Assembly: GCA_023245865.1 (NCBI GenBank)
Contig: JAHFJN010000001.1
Span: 661,537-725,536, forward strand
Source of the DNA: Candidatus Peribacteria bacterium
GTDB taxonomy: Bacteria > Patescibacteriota > Gracilibacteria > Peribacterales > Peribacteraceae
Direction of reading: 5' to 3'
DNA: 64,000 nt
A program made the translations under genes and the position numbers. Shown piece by piece: positions 49,243 to 57,621 of this stretch; within the stretch, counting starts at the first letter, position 1; the number at the start of each line of letters is the position of its first letter. The notes under the pieces were generated by a model. That model did no database searches. It was given only the letters and a program-made list of their open reading frames with translations, and had not been told where the DNA came from.

Positions 49243-50130
49243 TTATTTCTCCTTCGGCTTGAGGTCCTTGAGAAAATCCTCCGCACGTTTCAGTTCATGC
49301 TTGAGGGCAGGTGCCTCCGACGGACACTGCCGGAGAATCTTCTGAATACCTTCCTCAATAGCAGTCGCCAGCTCATCCACAGTCATCCGTTCGTACTCGG
49401 CATTGGGCTTACGCCCAACGAGCACCGTGTTGATCGCAATGTGATGCGCACTTACACGGCCCCACCAAAGTGAATCCGGTTTCTCTTTTTTCACCTCACT
49501 GAGGAAATGCTCAGCGAGCTCCCGCGCGCATTTTTTTGGTCCATGGCGCGCGAGGCACAACATCGAATTGGGGTATCCGTGTTGTTCAAAAAACTCGATT
49601 TGGTGCGGGGCGGTGATGACCGTATTCACACTGTTTTTATCCATCCCGATATCGAGCCTGGGCTGCAGCAACGTCACGAGGATCGGATACTCCGCATGTT
49701 CCTTCACTCGCACAATCGCCGAGTGCCACACGGGAATGGGGTGGCGACAACGAATGATAACCTCATCATCGTCCGTAAGGGCGGGGAGTTCATGCGCATA
49801 CGCAGTCCACGGAGAAGTGTATTTCCCCACGACTTCATACTGCACTTCGAGAAAAAACTCTTCCGGCTCCTGCATGGCACGATCACCCAAAAAATTCCTC
49901 GGGAGACTGCGAACGTAGAGGCGAAGCTCACCGCGAGGCAGACGATACGTGCTGCCATCCCCTGTAGGGAATCCCCTTCCTTTGTCGAGGCTGTCGATGA
50001 TGCCAACGCGTTTCCAATTCACAAAAACCGGGAACATCACCTCCTGCACGGTCACCCTCACCGGCAATCGAGGGTACAGCACCGGCTCTTCCACTTGTCC
50101 GAGCAATGAAACAATCAAGAGTGTAAACAT
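49243..50130 (-). CDS. Secreted hypothetical protein, probably acquired
   Basis: From ATG 50130 the product has about 295 aa: a signal peptide with Leu-Leu-Ile-Val-Ser-Leu-Leu-Gly, a beta-rich middle and a charged helical C-terminus. No family is recognised. A TGAGGA Shine-Dalgarno-like site lies eight bases before this ATG and a TTGACA/TATCGT promoter about 70 bases upstream. This start signal style differs from almost every other gene here, so I infer foreign origin together with the next gene. In-frame ATGs at 50145 and 50196 are alternatives. Confidence 0.55.
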   Translation of the reverse strand: MFTLLIVSLLGQVEEPVLYPRLPVRVTVQEVMFPVFVNWKRVGIIDSLDKGRGFPTGDGSTYRLPRGELRLYVRSLPRNFLGDRAMQEPEEFFLEVQYEVVGKYTSPWTAYAHELPALTDDDEVIIRCRHPIPVWHSAIVRVKEHAEYPILVTLLQPRLDIGMDKNSVNTVITAPHQIEFFEQHGYPNSMLCLARHGPKKCARELAEHFLSEVKKEKPDSLWWGRVSAHHIAINTVLVGRKPNAEYERMTVDELATAIEEGIQKILRQCPSEAPALKHELKRAEDFLKDLKPKEK

Positions 50131-50199
50131 GGCAGTGATCCTCATCCGGAGATGTTCAATAAGCGATGCATGATGCACGACGAGTGCATCACACATGGC

Positions 50200-50227
50200 A
50201 CGATACGATCAAATATACATTTGTCAA
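50200..50227 (-). promoter_or_regulatory. Promoter of the gene at 49243
   Basis: On the minus strand TTGACA (50222-50227), 16 bases, TATCGT (50200-50205). This leaves a 5' leader of about 60 bases. Confidence 0.5.
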
Positions 50228-50231
50228 AGCA

Positions 50232-50252
50232 GGGGCGACAACGAGTCGCCCC
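50232..50252 (-). terminator. Perfect 8-bp hairpin after the gene at 50300
   Basis: GGGGCGAC and GTCGCCCC around a five-base loop, about 50 bases after the stop. There is no strong T-run, so it is only a likely terminator. Confidence 0.4.
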
Positions 50253-50299
50253 ATAGATCTTTGGACGGACATACTACTACACGGTTCAGCAAACAAAAT

Positions 50300-50932
50300 T
50301 CAACTTTTGAACGGCACAACATCAGGCTCTTCGAGCTCTGATTTCTTTTTGATTCCTGCAACGGGTTCACGGTCGTAACCTGCGACCTTGTCTCCCTTCA
50401 TGACAACTTCAGCGCTGACGATCTTCTTGCCATCAACGTTGACTTCGACGCCCTTCGGGCTGTGGACGATTCGAAGTTTGTATCCAGTGTTGCGTTCAAA
50501 CTTCAGACCATCTTTGAACGCGAGGAGGGCGTTGTCCTTGCTACCCTTCTCATGTTTTTCAATGCCGACAGACCCCGAGGCGGGATTAAAGCGAACCACG
50601 AGACCAGCTTCAATTTCTGCCGGCCAAGCTCGTTGCTTGCCATCTGTGGCAAAGACAACACATAGATGATCCTGGTATTTTCCTTGCTCTTCGCCACTGA
50701 TCCACCTCCATGTGGCAGTGAACACCGCTCCCTCAGGGAAAGATTTTTTGGAGACGAGAATGCCCCGATTTTCCAGGACAACCTTTTTCTCCTCAAACCT
50801 GACAGACGGCTGAAATTCCTCCTGCTCGGTTTTGAAGGCGGGAGGACCTGCCTCCCAGGTATCCTTCACATCCGCAGCACAGAGTAACCAGCACAACAGA
50901 ACACAGTGCAACACAGGCATCAAACGCAACAT
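50300..50932 (-). CDS. Secreted DUF1080-like (laminin-G/glucanase fold) protein, probably acquired
   Basis: A 210-aa exported protein: signal peptide Cys-Val-Leu-Leu-Cys-Trp-Leu-Leu-Cys-Ala-Ala, then a beta-sandwich-like domain with Asn-Arg-Gly-Ile-Leu-Val-Ser-Lys, Ala-Thr-Trp-Arg-Trp and, near the end, Leu-Arg-Ile-Val-His-Ser-Pro-Lys-Gly-Val-Glu-Val-Asn-Val-Asp-Gly-Lys. This resembles the 3-keto-disaccharide hydrolase/DUF1080 group common in Planctomycetes. A perfect AAGGAG site lies six bases before ATG 50932 and a TTGACA/TATAAT promoter upstream. It is the clearest Shine-Dalgarno start in the window. Confidence 0.6.
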   Translation of the reverse strand: MLRLMPVLHCVLLCWLLCAADVKDTWEAGPPAFKTEQEEFQPSVRFEEKKVVLENRGILVSKKSFPEGAVFTATWRWISGEEQGKYQDHLCVVFATDGKQRAWPAEIEAGLVVRFNPASGSVGIEKHEKGSKDNALLAFKDGLKFERNTGYKLRIVHSPKGVEVNVDGKKIVSAEVVMKGDKVAGYDREPVAGIKKKSELEEPDVVPFKS

Positions 50933-50977
50933 GAGTCGCTCCTTCTCAAAAAGAGTGTGATGTCCAAAGATCCAAAC

Positions 50978-51008
50978 ATTATAGTATAATATATACAAAT
51001 ATTGTCAA
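50978..51008 (-). promoter_or_regulatory. Promoter of the gene at 50300
   Basis: On the minus strand TTGACA (51003-51008), 19 bases, TATAAT (50978-50983), giving a leader of about 39 bases with an AAGGAG site. It lies in an AT-rich gap. Confidence 0.5.
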
Positions 51009-51040
51009 ATAATCTGAAAATGCAAATAGATGGAAAATAT

Positions 51041-51048
51041 GGTATAAT
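51041..51048 (+). promoter_or_regulatory. Extended -10 promoter of the acyl-CoA synthetase gene
   Basis: TGG directly before TATAAT (51043-51048), seven bases before ATG 51056. The predicted leader is about one base. Confidence 0.55.
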
Positions 51049-51055
51049 AATCGGA

Positions 51056-53203
51056 ATGTCCCTCCTCTCCCCTCTTTCCATCGCCATCATCGGAGCGTCC
51101 GCGACGCCCGGCAAGGTCGGGCATGACATTGTGAAAAATCTGCTCACACAAGGTTACAAGGGCGCTGTGTACCCGGTGAATCCGAAGGGCGGAGAAATTT
51201 TGGGGAAACGCGCGTTTGCGACGGTGAAAGACATCCCGAAGAGCGTCGACCTTGCGATCATTGTGATCCCGGCGGCAGCGGTGCCTGATGCACTCAGGGA
51301 ATGCGGCGAGAAAAAAATTCCATCGGCAGTTGTGATCAGTGCCGGGTTTTCCGAAACGCACACCGAGGAAGGGAAATCGCTGGAGGAGGAATTGAAACAG
51401 ATCGCGAAGCAGTACGACATCGAACTGATCGGCCCCAACTGCCTCGGCATTGTGCGCCCATCCATCCACATGAACGCATCGTTTGCAAAAGAACTTCCGC
51501 CCGCGGGCGGAGTCGCCCTCATCAGCCAATCAGGAGCAACCGCTGTGGCACTCATGGACAGTGCATCGACATTGGGAATTGCCTTTTCTTCCATCATAAG
51601 CATCGGCAATAAGGCAGTACTCGACGAATCCGATATGCTTGAACTCTGCGCAAAAGACGAGGAAACAAAAGTGATTGGCTTTTACCTCGAGAGCATCCGG
51701 GACGGTCGGAGATTCTTGGAAACCGCCGCTCGCGTGGTGCAAACAAAGCCGATCGTGCTCCTCAAAGCGGGCACATCGGAACAAGGAAAAAAGGCGGCGT
51801 CTTCGCACACGGGCGCACTCGCGGGGAGTGATGCTGCCGTGGATGCCCTCTGCAAGCAAACGGGAATCCACCGCGCGCACTCGTACGAGGAATTTTGCGA
51901 TCTCCTCTCGGTCTTGAGCACGCAGCCCCCGCTCCTCAGTCCTCGCATTGCGATCATCACGAACGCCGGCGGGCCGGGGATATTGGCGACGGACGCAACA
52001 GCACCCCTGCAATTACCGGCATTATCATCGTCCATTGAATCGAAATTACGTGAACAATTACCACCATCCGCATCAACCGCAAACCCCATCGACCTCATTG
52101 GCGATGCCGGCGTGGATCGCTATCGCGCGGCACTGATCGCCTGCCGCGAAGACAAAAATATCGACGGCGTCGTGGTACTTTTAACCCCACAGGTGATGAC
52201 ACCGTGCGAAGAGATTGCGGAGAACATTGTCGATGTGATGAAGGAAAATACATTGATGCCGGTTGTCACGTGCTTCATGGGAGGAGAGAGCGTGAGGGAG
52301 GGGAAGAATATTTTGAGAAAAAATGGTGTGCCGGTGTTTGAGACGCCGGAGAGGGCGGTCAGAGCATTGCAAGCATTACATTTGTTCTTTTGTCAGGGCG
52401 ACAAAAGAACCAAAAACGCTCCATCGCCAATTCGCACTCAGCCCGCCCTGTCATTCCTCGCAGACGTCTCCAAGGCTTCGACGTCTGCTTCGTCACTGCC
52501 TTCGGCAAAACAGGGCTTCCCCATCACCCCCCGTGGCGATGGTCCCCTCCTTGATGAACAGCACGTATCGAAGCTCTTTGCAGATTACAATCTCCCCCTC
52601 CCCGCTCAAGCTCTTGCGAAAAGTGTTGAGGAAGCCGTCAAGATCGCGGAAGCAATCGGCTACCCCGTGATCGCAAAAATCAGCTCCCCGCAGATCCTCC
52701 ACAAGACCGATATCGGCGGTGTGCGCGCCAATCTGAAATCAAAAAAAGAGATTCACCAAGCGTACAACGATATCATCGATAACGTGCAAAATTTTGCCAA
52801 AACGAGCAACGAGCAACGAGTAACGATCAACGGAGTTCTCGTCCAACAATTCCTCCCCGTCGGCAATGAATTTATTGTCGGAGGACTGCGCGACCAATCC
52901 TTCGGCCCGCTCGTGATGGTGGGCTTAGGTGGCATCTACACGGAACTCTTCCGCGATGTCAGTTTCCGGATCGCGCCGATCAATGTGGAAGATGCCTACG
53001 CAATGCTGCAAGAATTGAACGCGTGGAAGTTACTCCTCGGTATGCGCGGCAAGCCGCAAGCGGATATCGACGCACTCGCGCAAACAATCGTAAAAATTGC
53101 ACAGATGATGCACGAATGCACAGAGATCCTTGAGCTCGACCTCAACCCCGTGCTCGTCGGGAGTTTTGGAATCGTGATTGCAGATGCGAAAGTGATTGTG
53201 TAG
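51056..53203 (+). CDS. ADP-forming acetyl/acyl-CoA synthetase, fused alpha-beta
   Basis: Turns acyl-CoA, ADP and phosphate into acid, CoA and ATP. 715 aa. The alpha part has a CoA-binding Rossmann domain (Ile-Ile-Gly-Ala-Ser-Ala-Thr-Pro-Gly-Lys-Val-Gly), Ser-Gln-Ser-Gly-Ala and the phosphohistidine motif Ser-Ser-His-Thr-Gly-Ala-Leu-Ala-Gly. The beta part is an ATP-grasp domain with Lys-Ile-Ser-Ser-Pro-Gln-Ile-Leu-His-Lys-Thr-Asp-Ile-Gly-Gly-Val. The linker between them is a repeat insert (52384-52543), and a heptamer array (52803-52830) lies in the ATP-grasp domain. Together with the 2-oxoacid oxidoreductase it gives substrate-level phosphorylation. Confidence 0.93.
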   Translation: MSLLSPLSIAIIGASATPGKVGHDIVKNLLTQGYKGAVYPVNPKGGEILGKRAFATVKDIPKSVDLAIIVIPAAAVPDALRECGEKKIPSAVVISAGFSETHTEEGKSLEEELKQIAKQYDIELIGPNCLGIVRPSIHMNASFAKELPPAGGVALISQSGATAVALMDSASTLGIAFSSIISIGNKAVLDESDMLELCAKDEETKVIGFYLESIRDGRRFLETAARVVQTKPIVLLKAGTSEQGKKAASSHTGALAGSDAAVDALCKQTGIHRAHSYEEFCDLLSVLSTQPPLLSPRIAIITNAGGPGILATDATAPLQLPALSSSIESKLREQLPPSASTANPIDLIGDAGVDRYRAALIACREDKNIDGVVVLLTPQVMTPCEEIAENIVDVMKENTLMPVVTCFMGGESVREGKNILRKNGVPVFETPERAVRALQALHLFFCQGDKRTKNAPSPIRTQPALSFLADVSKASTSASSLPSAKQGFPITPRGDGPLLDEQHVSKLFADYNLPLPAQALAKSVEEAVKIAEAIGYPVIAKISSPQILHKTDIGGVRANLKSKKEIHQAYNDIIDNVQNFAKTSNEQRVTINGVLVQQFLPVGNEFIVGGLRDQSFGPLVMVGLGGIYTELFRDVSFRIAPINVEDAYAMLQELNAWKLLLGMRGKPQADIDALAQTIVKIAQMMHECTEILELDLNPVLVGSFGIVIADAKVIV
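52384..52543 (+). repeat. Long repeat insert in the synthetase linker
   Basis: Begins with a perfect 11-base inverted repeat GTTCTTTTGTC/GACAAAAGAAC (52384-52410). CCATCGCC (52421-52428) pairs with GGCGATGG (52535-52542) near the other end, and GACGTCT occurs twice inside. It stays in frame and encodes about 53 residues without conserved motifs. Confidence 0.7.
52803..52830 (+). repeat. Tandem heptamers (CGAGCAA) inside the synthetase gene
   Basis: CGAGCAA twice, then CGAGTAA and CGATCAA. They encode Thr-Ser-Asn-Glu-Gln-Arg-Val-Thr-Ile-Asn in a loop of the ATP-grasp domain. Confidence 0.8.
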
Positions 53204-53206
53204 TCT
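53201..53206 (+). promoter_or_regulatory. -10 box, six bases from ATG
   Basis: TAGTCT includes the TAG stop of the synthetase gene; GGCAGC and ATG 53213 follow. Confidence 0.45.
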
Positions 53207-53212
53207 GGCAGC

Positions 53213-54175
53213 ATGAAGCTTAAAAAACTCTTCGAGCGCTCGGTGGAAATAGGCATTGCCGCGGATCCGCGCGGACGTGCCAGAATTGAAAAAGCCCTCA
53301 AGAAAGAGAAGGAGCGCGGCAAGAAGCTCGAGGGAAAAGAGAAGGAACTCTTCGATGAAGAGCGCACCTGGAATCCGTTCAGCGATTCACGGATCCTTTG
53401 GGGCACGGGTGAGGAAGAGGTGCAACGCATCATGGTCGGCATCGACATCGAGACGCAGGAATTTTTGCTCGCGGATCGACTGCGCGAAAAGGGCGAGCGG
53501 ATCGACGCCGTTCTGATTCATCACCCGGAAGGTCGCGCGCTCGCGGACCTCGACAAGATCATGCACCTGCAAGTGGATGTGTACGCGCAGGCGGGCGTGC
53601 CCGTGAACCACAGCGAAGCACTGCTGCGGCCACGGATGGACAAAATCTGGCGCGCGATTCACGCCGACAACCTGTTTCGCTCGGAGCGCGCGGCGCAGCT
53701 GCTGAGCGTCCCTGCGTTCGGTTGCCATACGATCACCGACAACCTTGTGTGGCAATTCATCGAAAAACGGATCTGCCGTAAACAGTTCGACGATCTCGGT
53801 GAAATCATCGACGCGCTCCTTGAGATTGAGGAATACGCGTACTACGCCAAGAAAGGCAATCCCCCGATCATCGTGAACGGCAGCCGTAGCTCGCGCCCGG
53901 GCAAAGTGGTCGCGACCGAATTCACCGGCGGCACAAACGGCCCCGAGGAATTGATCACCCGTCAGTCGCAGGTGGGCATCGGCACCGTCCTCTCGATGCA
54001 CTTCACGGAGAAAGAAGTGGAACTCGGCAAAGAACATCATATGAACCTCCTCCAGTGCAGCCACATGGCCAGCGACGCACTCGGCATCAACCTGCTCCTC
54101 GATGAGTTATCAAAAGAGGAAAAGAAATTGAGCACGCTCGATGTGTCGGGATTTGTGCGGGTGAAGAGAAAATAA
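53213..54175 (+). CDS. Nif3-like family protein
   Basis: A 320-aa soluble protein. After a basic coiled N-terminus come Leu-Ile-His-His-Pro-Glu-Gly near residue 100 and His-Met-Ala-Ser-Asp-Ala-Leu-Gly-Ile-Asn near 284, spaced like the metal ligands of NIF3/DUF34 proteins. The central Gly-Cys-His-Thr-Ile-Thr-Asp-Asn could also contribute. Function in this family is unsettled. TAGTCT exactly six bases before the ATG supports its own leaderless transcript. The family call is moderate. Confidence 0.6.
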   Translation: MKLKKLFERSVEIGIAADPRGRARIEKALKKEKERGKKLEGKEKELFDEERTWNPFSDSRILWGTGEEEVQRIMVGIDIETQEFLLADRLREKGERIDAVLIHHPEGRALADLDKIMHLQVDVYAQAGVPVNHSEALLRPRMDKIWRAIHADNLFRSERAAQLLSVPAFGCHTITDNLVWQFIEKRICRKQFDDLGEIIDALLEIEEYAYYAKKGNPPIIVNGSRSSRPGKVVATEFTGGTNGPEELITRQSQVGIGTVLSMHFTEKEVELGKEHHMNLLQCSHMASDALGINLLLDELSKEEKKLSTLDVSGFVRVKRK

Positions 54176-54179
54176 GCAC

Positions 54180-54863
54180 ATGCCGTCTGTGTTTGCCCTC
54201 ATCGGCGGCGCGTGGCGTTTCAGTGCAAAGCAACCGGCGGTGTTTCCTGTCGCTTTTTGGCTGATATTTTCGCCGCTTGCAATTGCGTTCTCGAATGTGC
54301 TCCCGAGGCTCTGCATCCTCGCACTTGCACTCATGATTCTCTGGGGAGAAGTGGCACTGCTCGTCATCGGCAAACGATTACTGCAAACAAAAGCGGGCCG
54401 CAGTCGAACGTCGCTGAGAACAACCGTCCTGCAGGCACGCCGATACATCATCCCCGCTGTTCTCACCGGACTTCTTCGCATCGGCTTGAGCCTCCTCTGG
54501 GCGCTCCTATTGATTGTCCCGGGTATTCTGTATGCGATCCGTACGAGTTTTTTCCTGATTGTGATTGTCACAGAGGGCATCGAATACCGCGCTGCCCTCA
54601 AACGCAGCCAACACATCGTCCGCGGACGAACCCTGCAGATACTTCTCACTTTTCTCATACTCGGCATCACGCTCTTTGCTCCCGCCATGATCGTGCGTGC
54701 ATTTCTGACATCCACATTCCATGATGTTGCATGGTCCATGATCGTCATCGCGACCGTGACCGCACTCTTGAGTACGGTGGGAATGGTACTTTTTACCTTT
54801 GCCATGATCCTGCTCTACTGCGAATTATTACCGTCGAATAAAGTGCGGGTGCATACGAAATAA
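54180..54863 (+). CDS. Polytopic membrane protein, unknown function
   Basis: A 227-aa protein with five to six membrane helices and the segment Val-Pro-Gly-Ile-Leu-Tyr-Ala-Ile-Arg-Thr-Ser-Phe-Phe plus a following Ala-Ala-Leu-Lys-Arg-Ser near residue 140. This resembles membrane domains seen in glycerophosphodiester phosphodiesterase-associated proteins. No enzymatic part is present. It starts four bases after the preceding gene and is probably co-transcribed. Confidence 0.6.
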   Translation: MPSVFALIGGAWRFSAKQPAVFPVAFWLIFSPLAIAFSNVLPRLCILALALMILWGEVALLVIGKRLLQTKAGRSRTSLRTTVLQARRYIIPAVLTGLLRIGLSLLWALLLIVPGILYAIRTSFFLIVIVTEGIEYRAALKRSQHIVRGRTLQILLTFLILGITLFAPAMIVRAFLTSTFHDVAWSMIVIATVTALLSTVGMVLFTFAMILLYCELLPSNKVRVHTK

Positions 54864-55211
54864 TTATTTCCCACTCACTTCCTTCACAATCTTCGCAAAC
54901 ACTTCCGGCTCGCGGATGGCAAGTTCACTGAGAACCTTGCGATCGAGCATAATGCCTTTCTTCTTGAGTTGGTTGATGAAGATCGAGTATTTGCCGCCGG
55001 TGGCGCGGACGGCCGCGTTGAGACGTACGATCCAGAGCGAGCGGAAATTGCGCTTCTTCTTCTTGCGATCCCGATACGCGTGCTGCCCCGCCTTGATCAC
55101 CGCCTCTTTCGCTTTCACAAATGTTCCATGACGCCCGCCTTGGTACCCCTTGGCGAGTTTGCGGATTTTCTTGTGCCTGCGATGTCGGACGATGCCGCGC
55201 TTGACTCTCAT
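54864..55211 (-). CDS. rplT: 50S ribosomal protein L20
   Basis: Binds 23S rRNA early in large-subunit assembly and in many bacteria represses its own operon. The 115-aa protein shows Arg-Val-Lys-Arg-Gly, Gly-Arg-x-[12 protein letters not shown] and Trp-Ile-Val-Arg-Leu-Asn-Ala-Ala. The start overlaps the rpmI stop (ATGA), which gives coupled translation in the standard infC-rpmI-rplT order. Confidence 0.97.
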   Translation of the reverse strand: MRVKRGIVRHRRHKKIRKLAKGYQGGRHGTFVKAKEAVIKAGQHAYRDRKKKKRNFRSLWIVRLNAAVRATGGKYSIFINQLKKKGIMLDRKVLSELAIREPEVFAKIVKEVSGK

Positions 55212-55402
55212 AGATGAGGAAGGAGAGCTCGAATGTTTGCAACGTTTGTCGGATGCACCATCATCGTGCGGTTCAGGCGCTTTTGGCGCTTGCTCTTCTG
55301 CATGAGAAGATGATTGCGGCTGTGACGCTTCATGGCGAGCTTACCGCTGCCGGTTTTACGAATTCTCTTCTTCGCGCCGCTGTGGGACTTCATTTTGGGC
55401 AT
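55208..55402 (-). CDS. rpmI: 50S ribosomal protein L35
   Basis: A 64-residue very basic protein: [13 protein letters not shown] at the start, then Lys-Arg-His-Ser-Arg-Asn-His-Leu. ATG 55402 is the family start; the open frame extends 13 codons further upstream. TATACT lies 11 bases before the ATG, so rpmI-rplT may have its own promoter. Confidence 0.96.
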   Translation of the reverse strand: MPKMKSHSGAKKRIRKTGSGKLAMKRHSRNHLLMQKSKRQKRLNRTMMVHPTNVANIRALLPHL

Positions 55403-55447
55403 AATGGGCGCAGAGTATAGACAAAAGCGGAGAGGATGCAAAGGGAA

Positions 55448-55939
55448 TTAACGAGCCTTTGGCCGTACAACCGCAATGAACTGATTCCCCTGCATTTTGA
55501 TGTCCTGCTCGACCTCAGACGCATCCGCGATGTCTTTGATCATGTTCTTCAGTTTCTGAACGGCGTAGTCCTTGTTCGTGAGTTCCCGGCCGCGCAGCCG
55601 GACCGCGAATTTGACCATATGACGCTCTGCGAGAAATTCCCGCGCACGCTCGAGCAGGCGGTCGAGATCGTGCTTCTCGGTGCGAAAGCCGAACCGCAGC
55701 ATCTTTGTCTCGGACTGCTTGCTGTGGGACTTCTGTTTCTTTTCCTTCTTCTGCATTTGGTACAAAAAATGCCCGAAATCCCCGATCTTCACGACCGGCG
55801 GATTGGCCTTCGGCGATACTTCGATCAAATCAGCCTCCAGTGCTTGCGCGCGCGCGATCGCCTCTGCAATCGGAATTGTCTCTGCTCCCCCTTCGTCATT
55901 GATGAGGAGGACCTGCGGAGCGATGATCTGTGCGTTCAT
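55448..55939 (-). CDS. infC: Translation initiation factor IF-3
   Basis: Prevents premature subunit joining and checks start codons. 163 aa: the N-domain has Ile-x-Ala-Pro-Gln-Val-Leu-Leu-Ile and Ala-Leu-Glu-Ala-Asp-Leu-Ile-Glu-Val-Ser-Pro-Lys-Ala-Asn-Pro-Pro-Val-Val-Lys-Ile, then a Lys-rich linker and a C-domain with Val-Lys-Phe-Ala-Val-Arg-Leu-Arg-Gly-Arg-Glu. I use ATG 55939, but an in-frame ATT six codons upstream could be the start, as AUU is in some bacteria. A TACAGT box at about 56018 would give a leader of about 70 bases. Confidence 0.94.
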   Translation of the reverse strand: MNAQIIAPQVLLINDEGGAETIPIAEAIARAQALEADLIEVSPKANPPVVKIGDFGHFLYQMQKKEKKQKSHSKQSETKMLRFGFRTEKHDLDRLLERAREFLAERHMVKFAVRLRGRELTNKDYAVQKLKNMIKDIADASEVEQDIKMQGNQFIAVVRPKAR

Positions 55940-56042
55940 GCGGGGACGCTTTTCAATTTTCTGTTGGCGGCCATGCTGGAAACGTTGTCGCAGAGGAAAA
56001 AGGGGGAAGTGAGGGCTACTGTATGAGAAAAAGGGAAGATGG

Positions 56043-56921
56043 TCAATGCTTCGCCTGTCTTCCGTACGCCGTGAACGTCACCGCAATATGGAATTGATTA
56101 TTCCCTCTGTCTTCGATGTCGGCCTTCGCGACGGTGAGGAAACGCAGCGGCCAGAGCTTGCGTGCTTCGATAACACTCAGGAAATTGCCGCTGAACAGTC
56201 GCGTGACTTCCCGGAGGCGGGACTCCCGTGCGATCGTGTGGAGAGCCTCTGTAAAACTGTCGGAGGTGAAGGATTTGAGGAGTTGTTCCTCACTGTGCTT
56301 GGGATCCTGCGCGTACGTGAGCAACGTCTGCGAGAGAAAACTCTCGAGGGCCGTGACCGCCGCAGGGTTCTCCTGCTCGGTGAGCGATAGCAGCAAGGAC
56401 TGTTCCTCCGGCGTGAAGGCATCACCAACCGTGAGCAATCCCGAGACATCCGTGAAGAGGAAGAGCGAATGCAACCCCTCTTCATTCACATCTGCCTCGA
56501 AGGAAACTGGCGTCATCGTCAAGGAAGCATCGCGGCTCGCAGCGACCGTGTCCCCCACATGCACCGCAGACACCGTGGTGAGGGAAGTACCTTGCCGCAG
56601 GGCCTCGAAGAGCGCATCGAATGTCGCGAGCAGACGGTCGAGCCTCGGCTCATCGGGAAGAACATACACATGCAACTGTTCGCTATTCGATCCATCACTG
56701 ACACTCTGCTGGAGCTGCATCACTTCCGCTTGTTCTTTGAGCACATCGAGCCGTTTTTCAATCTGCGGAAGGGCAAGGGCAGCGGGTAAGCCCACTTCTT
56801 TCATCTGTCGCACACGCACTCCATGCAGAACGATAAAAACGGCAGAGAGCGTCAGGAGCACGAGCATCAGAATCATCTGAGCGCGCGCCGTGAGCCTGTG
56901 GAAGTGTGCGTGGAGATGCAT
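56043..56921 (-). CDS. Membrane-anchored protein, PilO-like position
   Basis: A 292-aa protein with one membrane helix at about residues 15-34 and a large outer part. A coiled region at about 50-75 precedes mixed alpha/beta sequence. It follows a PilN-like gene by three bases, the place of PilO in type IV pilus assembly operons. The last strand Phe-His-Ile-Ala-Val-Thr-Phe-Thr-Ala-Tyr-Gly fits that fold class. The assignment rests mainly on context and topology. Confidence 0.45.
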   Translation of the reverse strand: MHLHAHFHRLTARAQMILMLVLLTLSAVFIVLHGVRVRQMKEVGLPAALALPQIEKRLDVLKEQAEVMQLQQSVSDGSNSEQLHVYVLPDEPRLDRLLATFDALFEALRQGTSLTTVSAVHVGDTVAASRDASLTMTPVSFEADVNEEGLHSLFLFTDVSGLLTVGDAFTPEEQSLLLSLTEQENPAAVTALESFLSQTLLTYAQDPKHSEEQLLKSFTSDSFTEALHTIARESRLREVTRLFSGNFLSVIEARKLWPLRFLTVAKADIEDRGNNQFHIAVTFTAYGRQAKH

Positions 56922-56924
56922 GAG

Positions 56925-57512
56925 TCAGGAACCGGCTAGAGCCGTAGTGAGGATGAAGTGGAACATGAACGGCGAGTGCAATCCCGTCTTTTCGTCGCCC
57001 TCGCGAGTGAACGCCGGACGCTCCAGATGCGTCACAAACGGTAACGCTGCAACGGCATCAACGTACCCGGCGAGCACGGTCATGCTGCGCGTTCCGACAT
57101 TTCTTACGTCGCCCGTCACCGTGATCGTGTGCGTGGTAGTCTCCGAAGAAAAATGCGTAAGGAAGACTGCGTGATCGGCATTCGAGAGCTTGGCGGCAGC
57201 CTGGAGCAACTCCGTGCGCACATCGGAAAGATTCATGCTCGTGCGCTTTTGCTCCTTGAGCATGTTGTATGCGGGATCGAGTTCCGGGAGAACCAAATGA
57301 TTGCGCTTGCTCTCAAGACTCGAAAGATCCGCACGTAATTGCCGCACGTGCGCGGCAATATCCACCGGACTGACATTGGTGCCCTCGACCGCAAATCGGG
57401 TGAGACGTGGGAGAAGGAAGATCGAAGAAAGGAGCAACAGCCCCGAGAGCGCGAGCGAAAAGAGCAAAAGCGGCTCTGCAATGCGGCCAAAGAGTGTGTG
57501 TGACTGGCTCAT
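56925..57512 (-). CDS. PilN-like membrane protein
   Basis: A 195-aa protein with a short cytoplasmic N-terminus, one membrane helix at about 16-36, a coiled segment to about 85, then a ferredoxin-like domain with Thr-Ile-Thr-Val-Thr-Gly-Asp-Val-Arg-Asn-Val-Gly and Val-Asp-Ala-Val-Ala-Ala-Leu-Pro-Phe-Val. This is the layout of PilN of type IV pili. TGC-TATACT lies 14 bases before the ATG. Other pil genes are not in the window. Confidence 0.5.
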   Translation of the reverse strand: MSQSHTLFGRIAEPLLLFSLALSGLLLLSSIFLLPRLTRFAVEGTNVSPVDIAAHVRQLRADLSSLESKRNHLVLPELDPAYNMLKEQKRTSMNLSDVRTELLQAAAKLSNADHAVFLTHFSSETTTHTITVTGDVRNVGTRSMTVLAGYVDAVAALPFVTHLERPAFTREGDEKTGLHSPFMFHFILTTALAGS

Positions 57513-57562
57513 AAAGGTTTCCCTTCAGTATAGCACAAAAAGGCATGGCGGGGAATGTTTCG

Positions 57563-57597
57563 TCATTATCCATTCTCAATTCTCCATTCTCCATTAC
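57563..57597 (+). repeat. Tandem heptamers upstream of prfB
   Basis: TCATTAT, CCATTCT, CAATTCT, CCATTCT, CCATTAC. The following TACACT could be the prfB -10 box. Confidence 0.75.
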
Positions 57598-57621
57598 ACT
57601 CATCCCAGTCCTCCCCCACCC

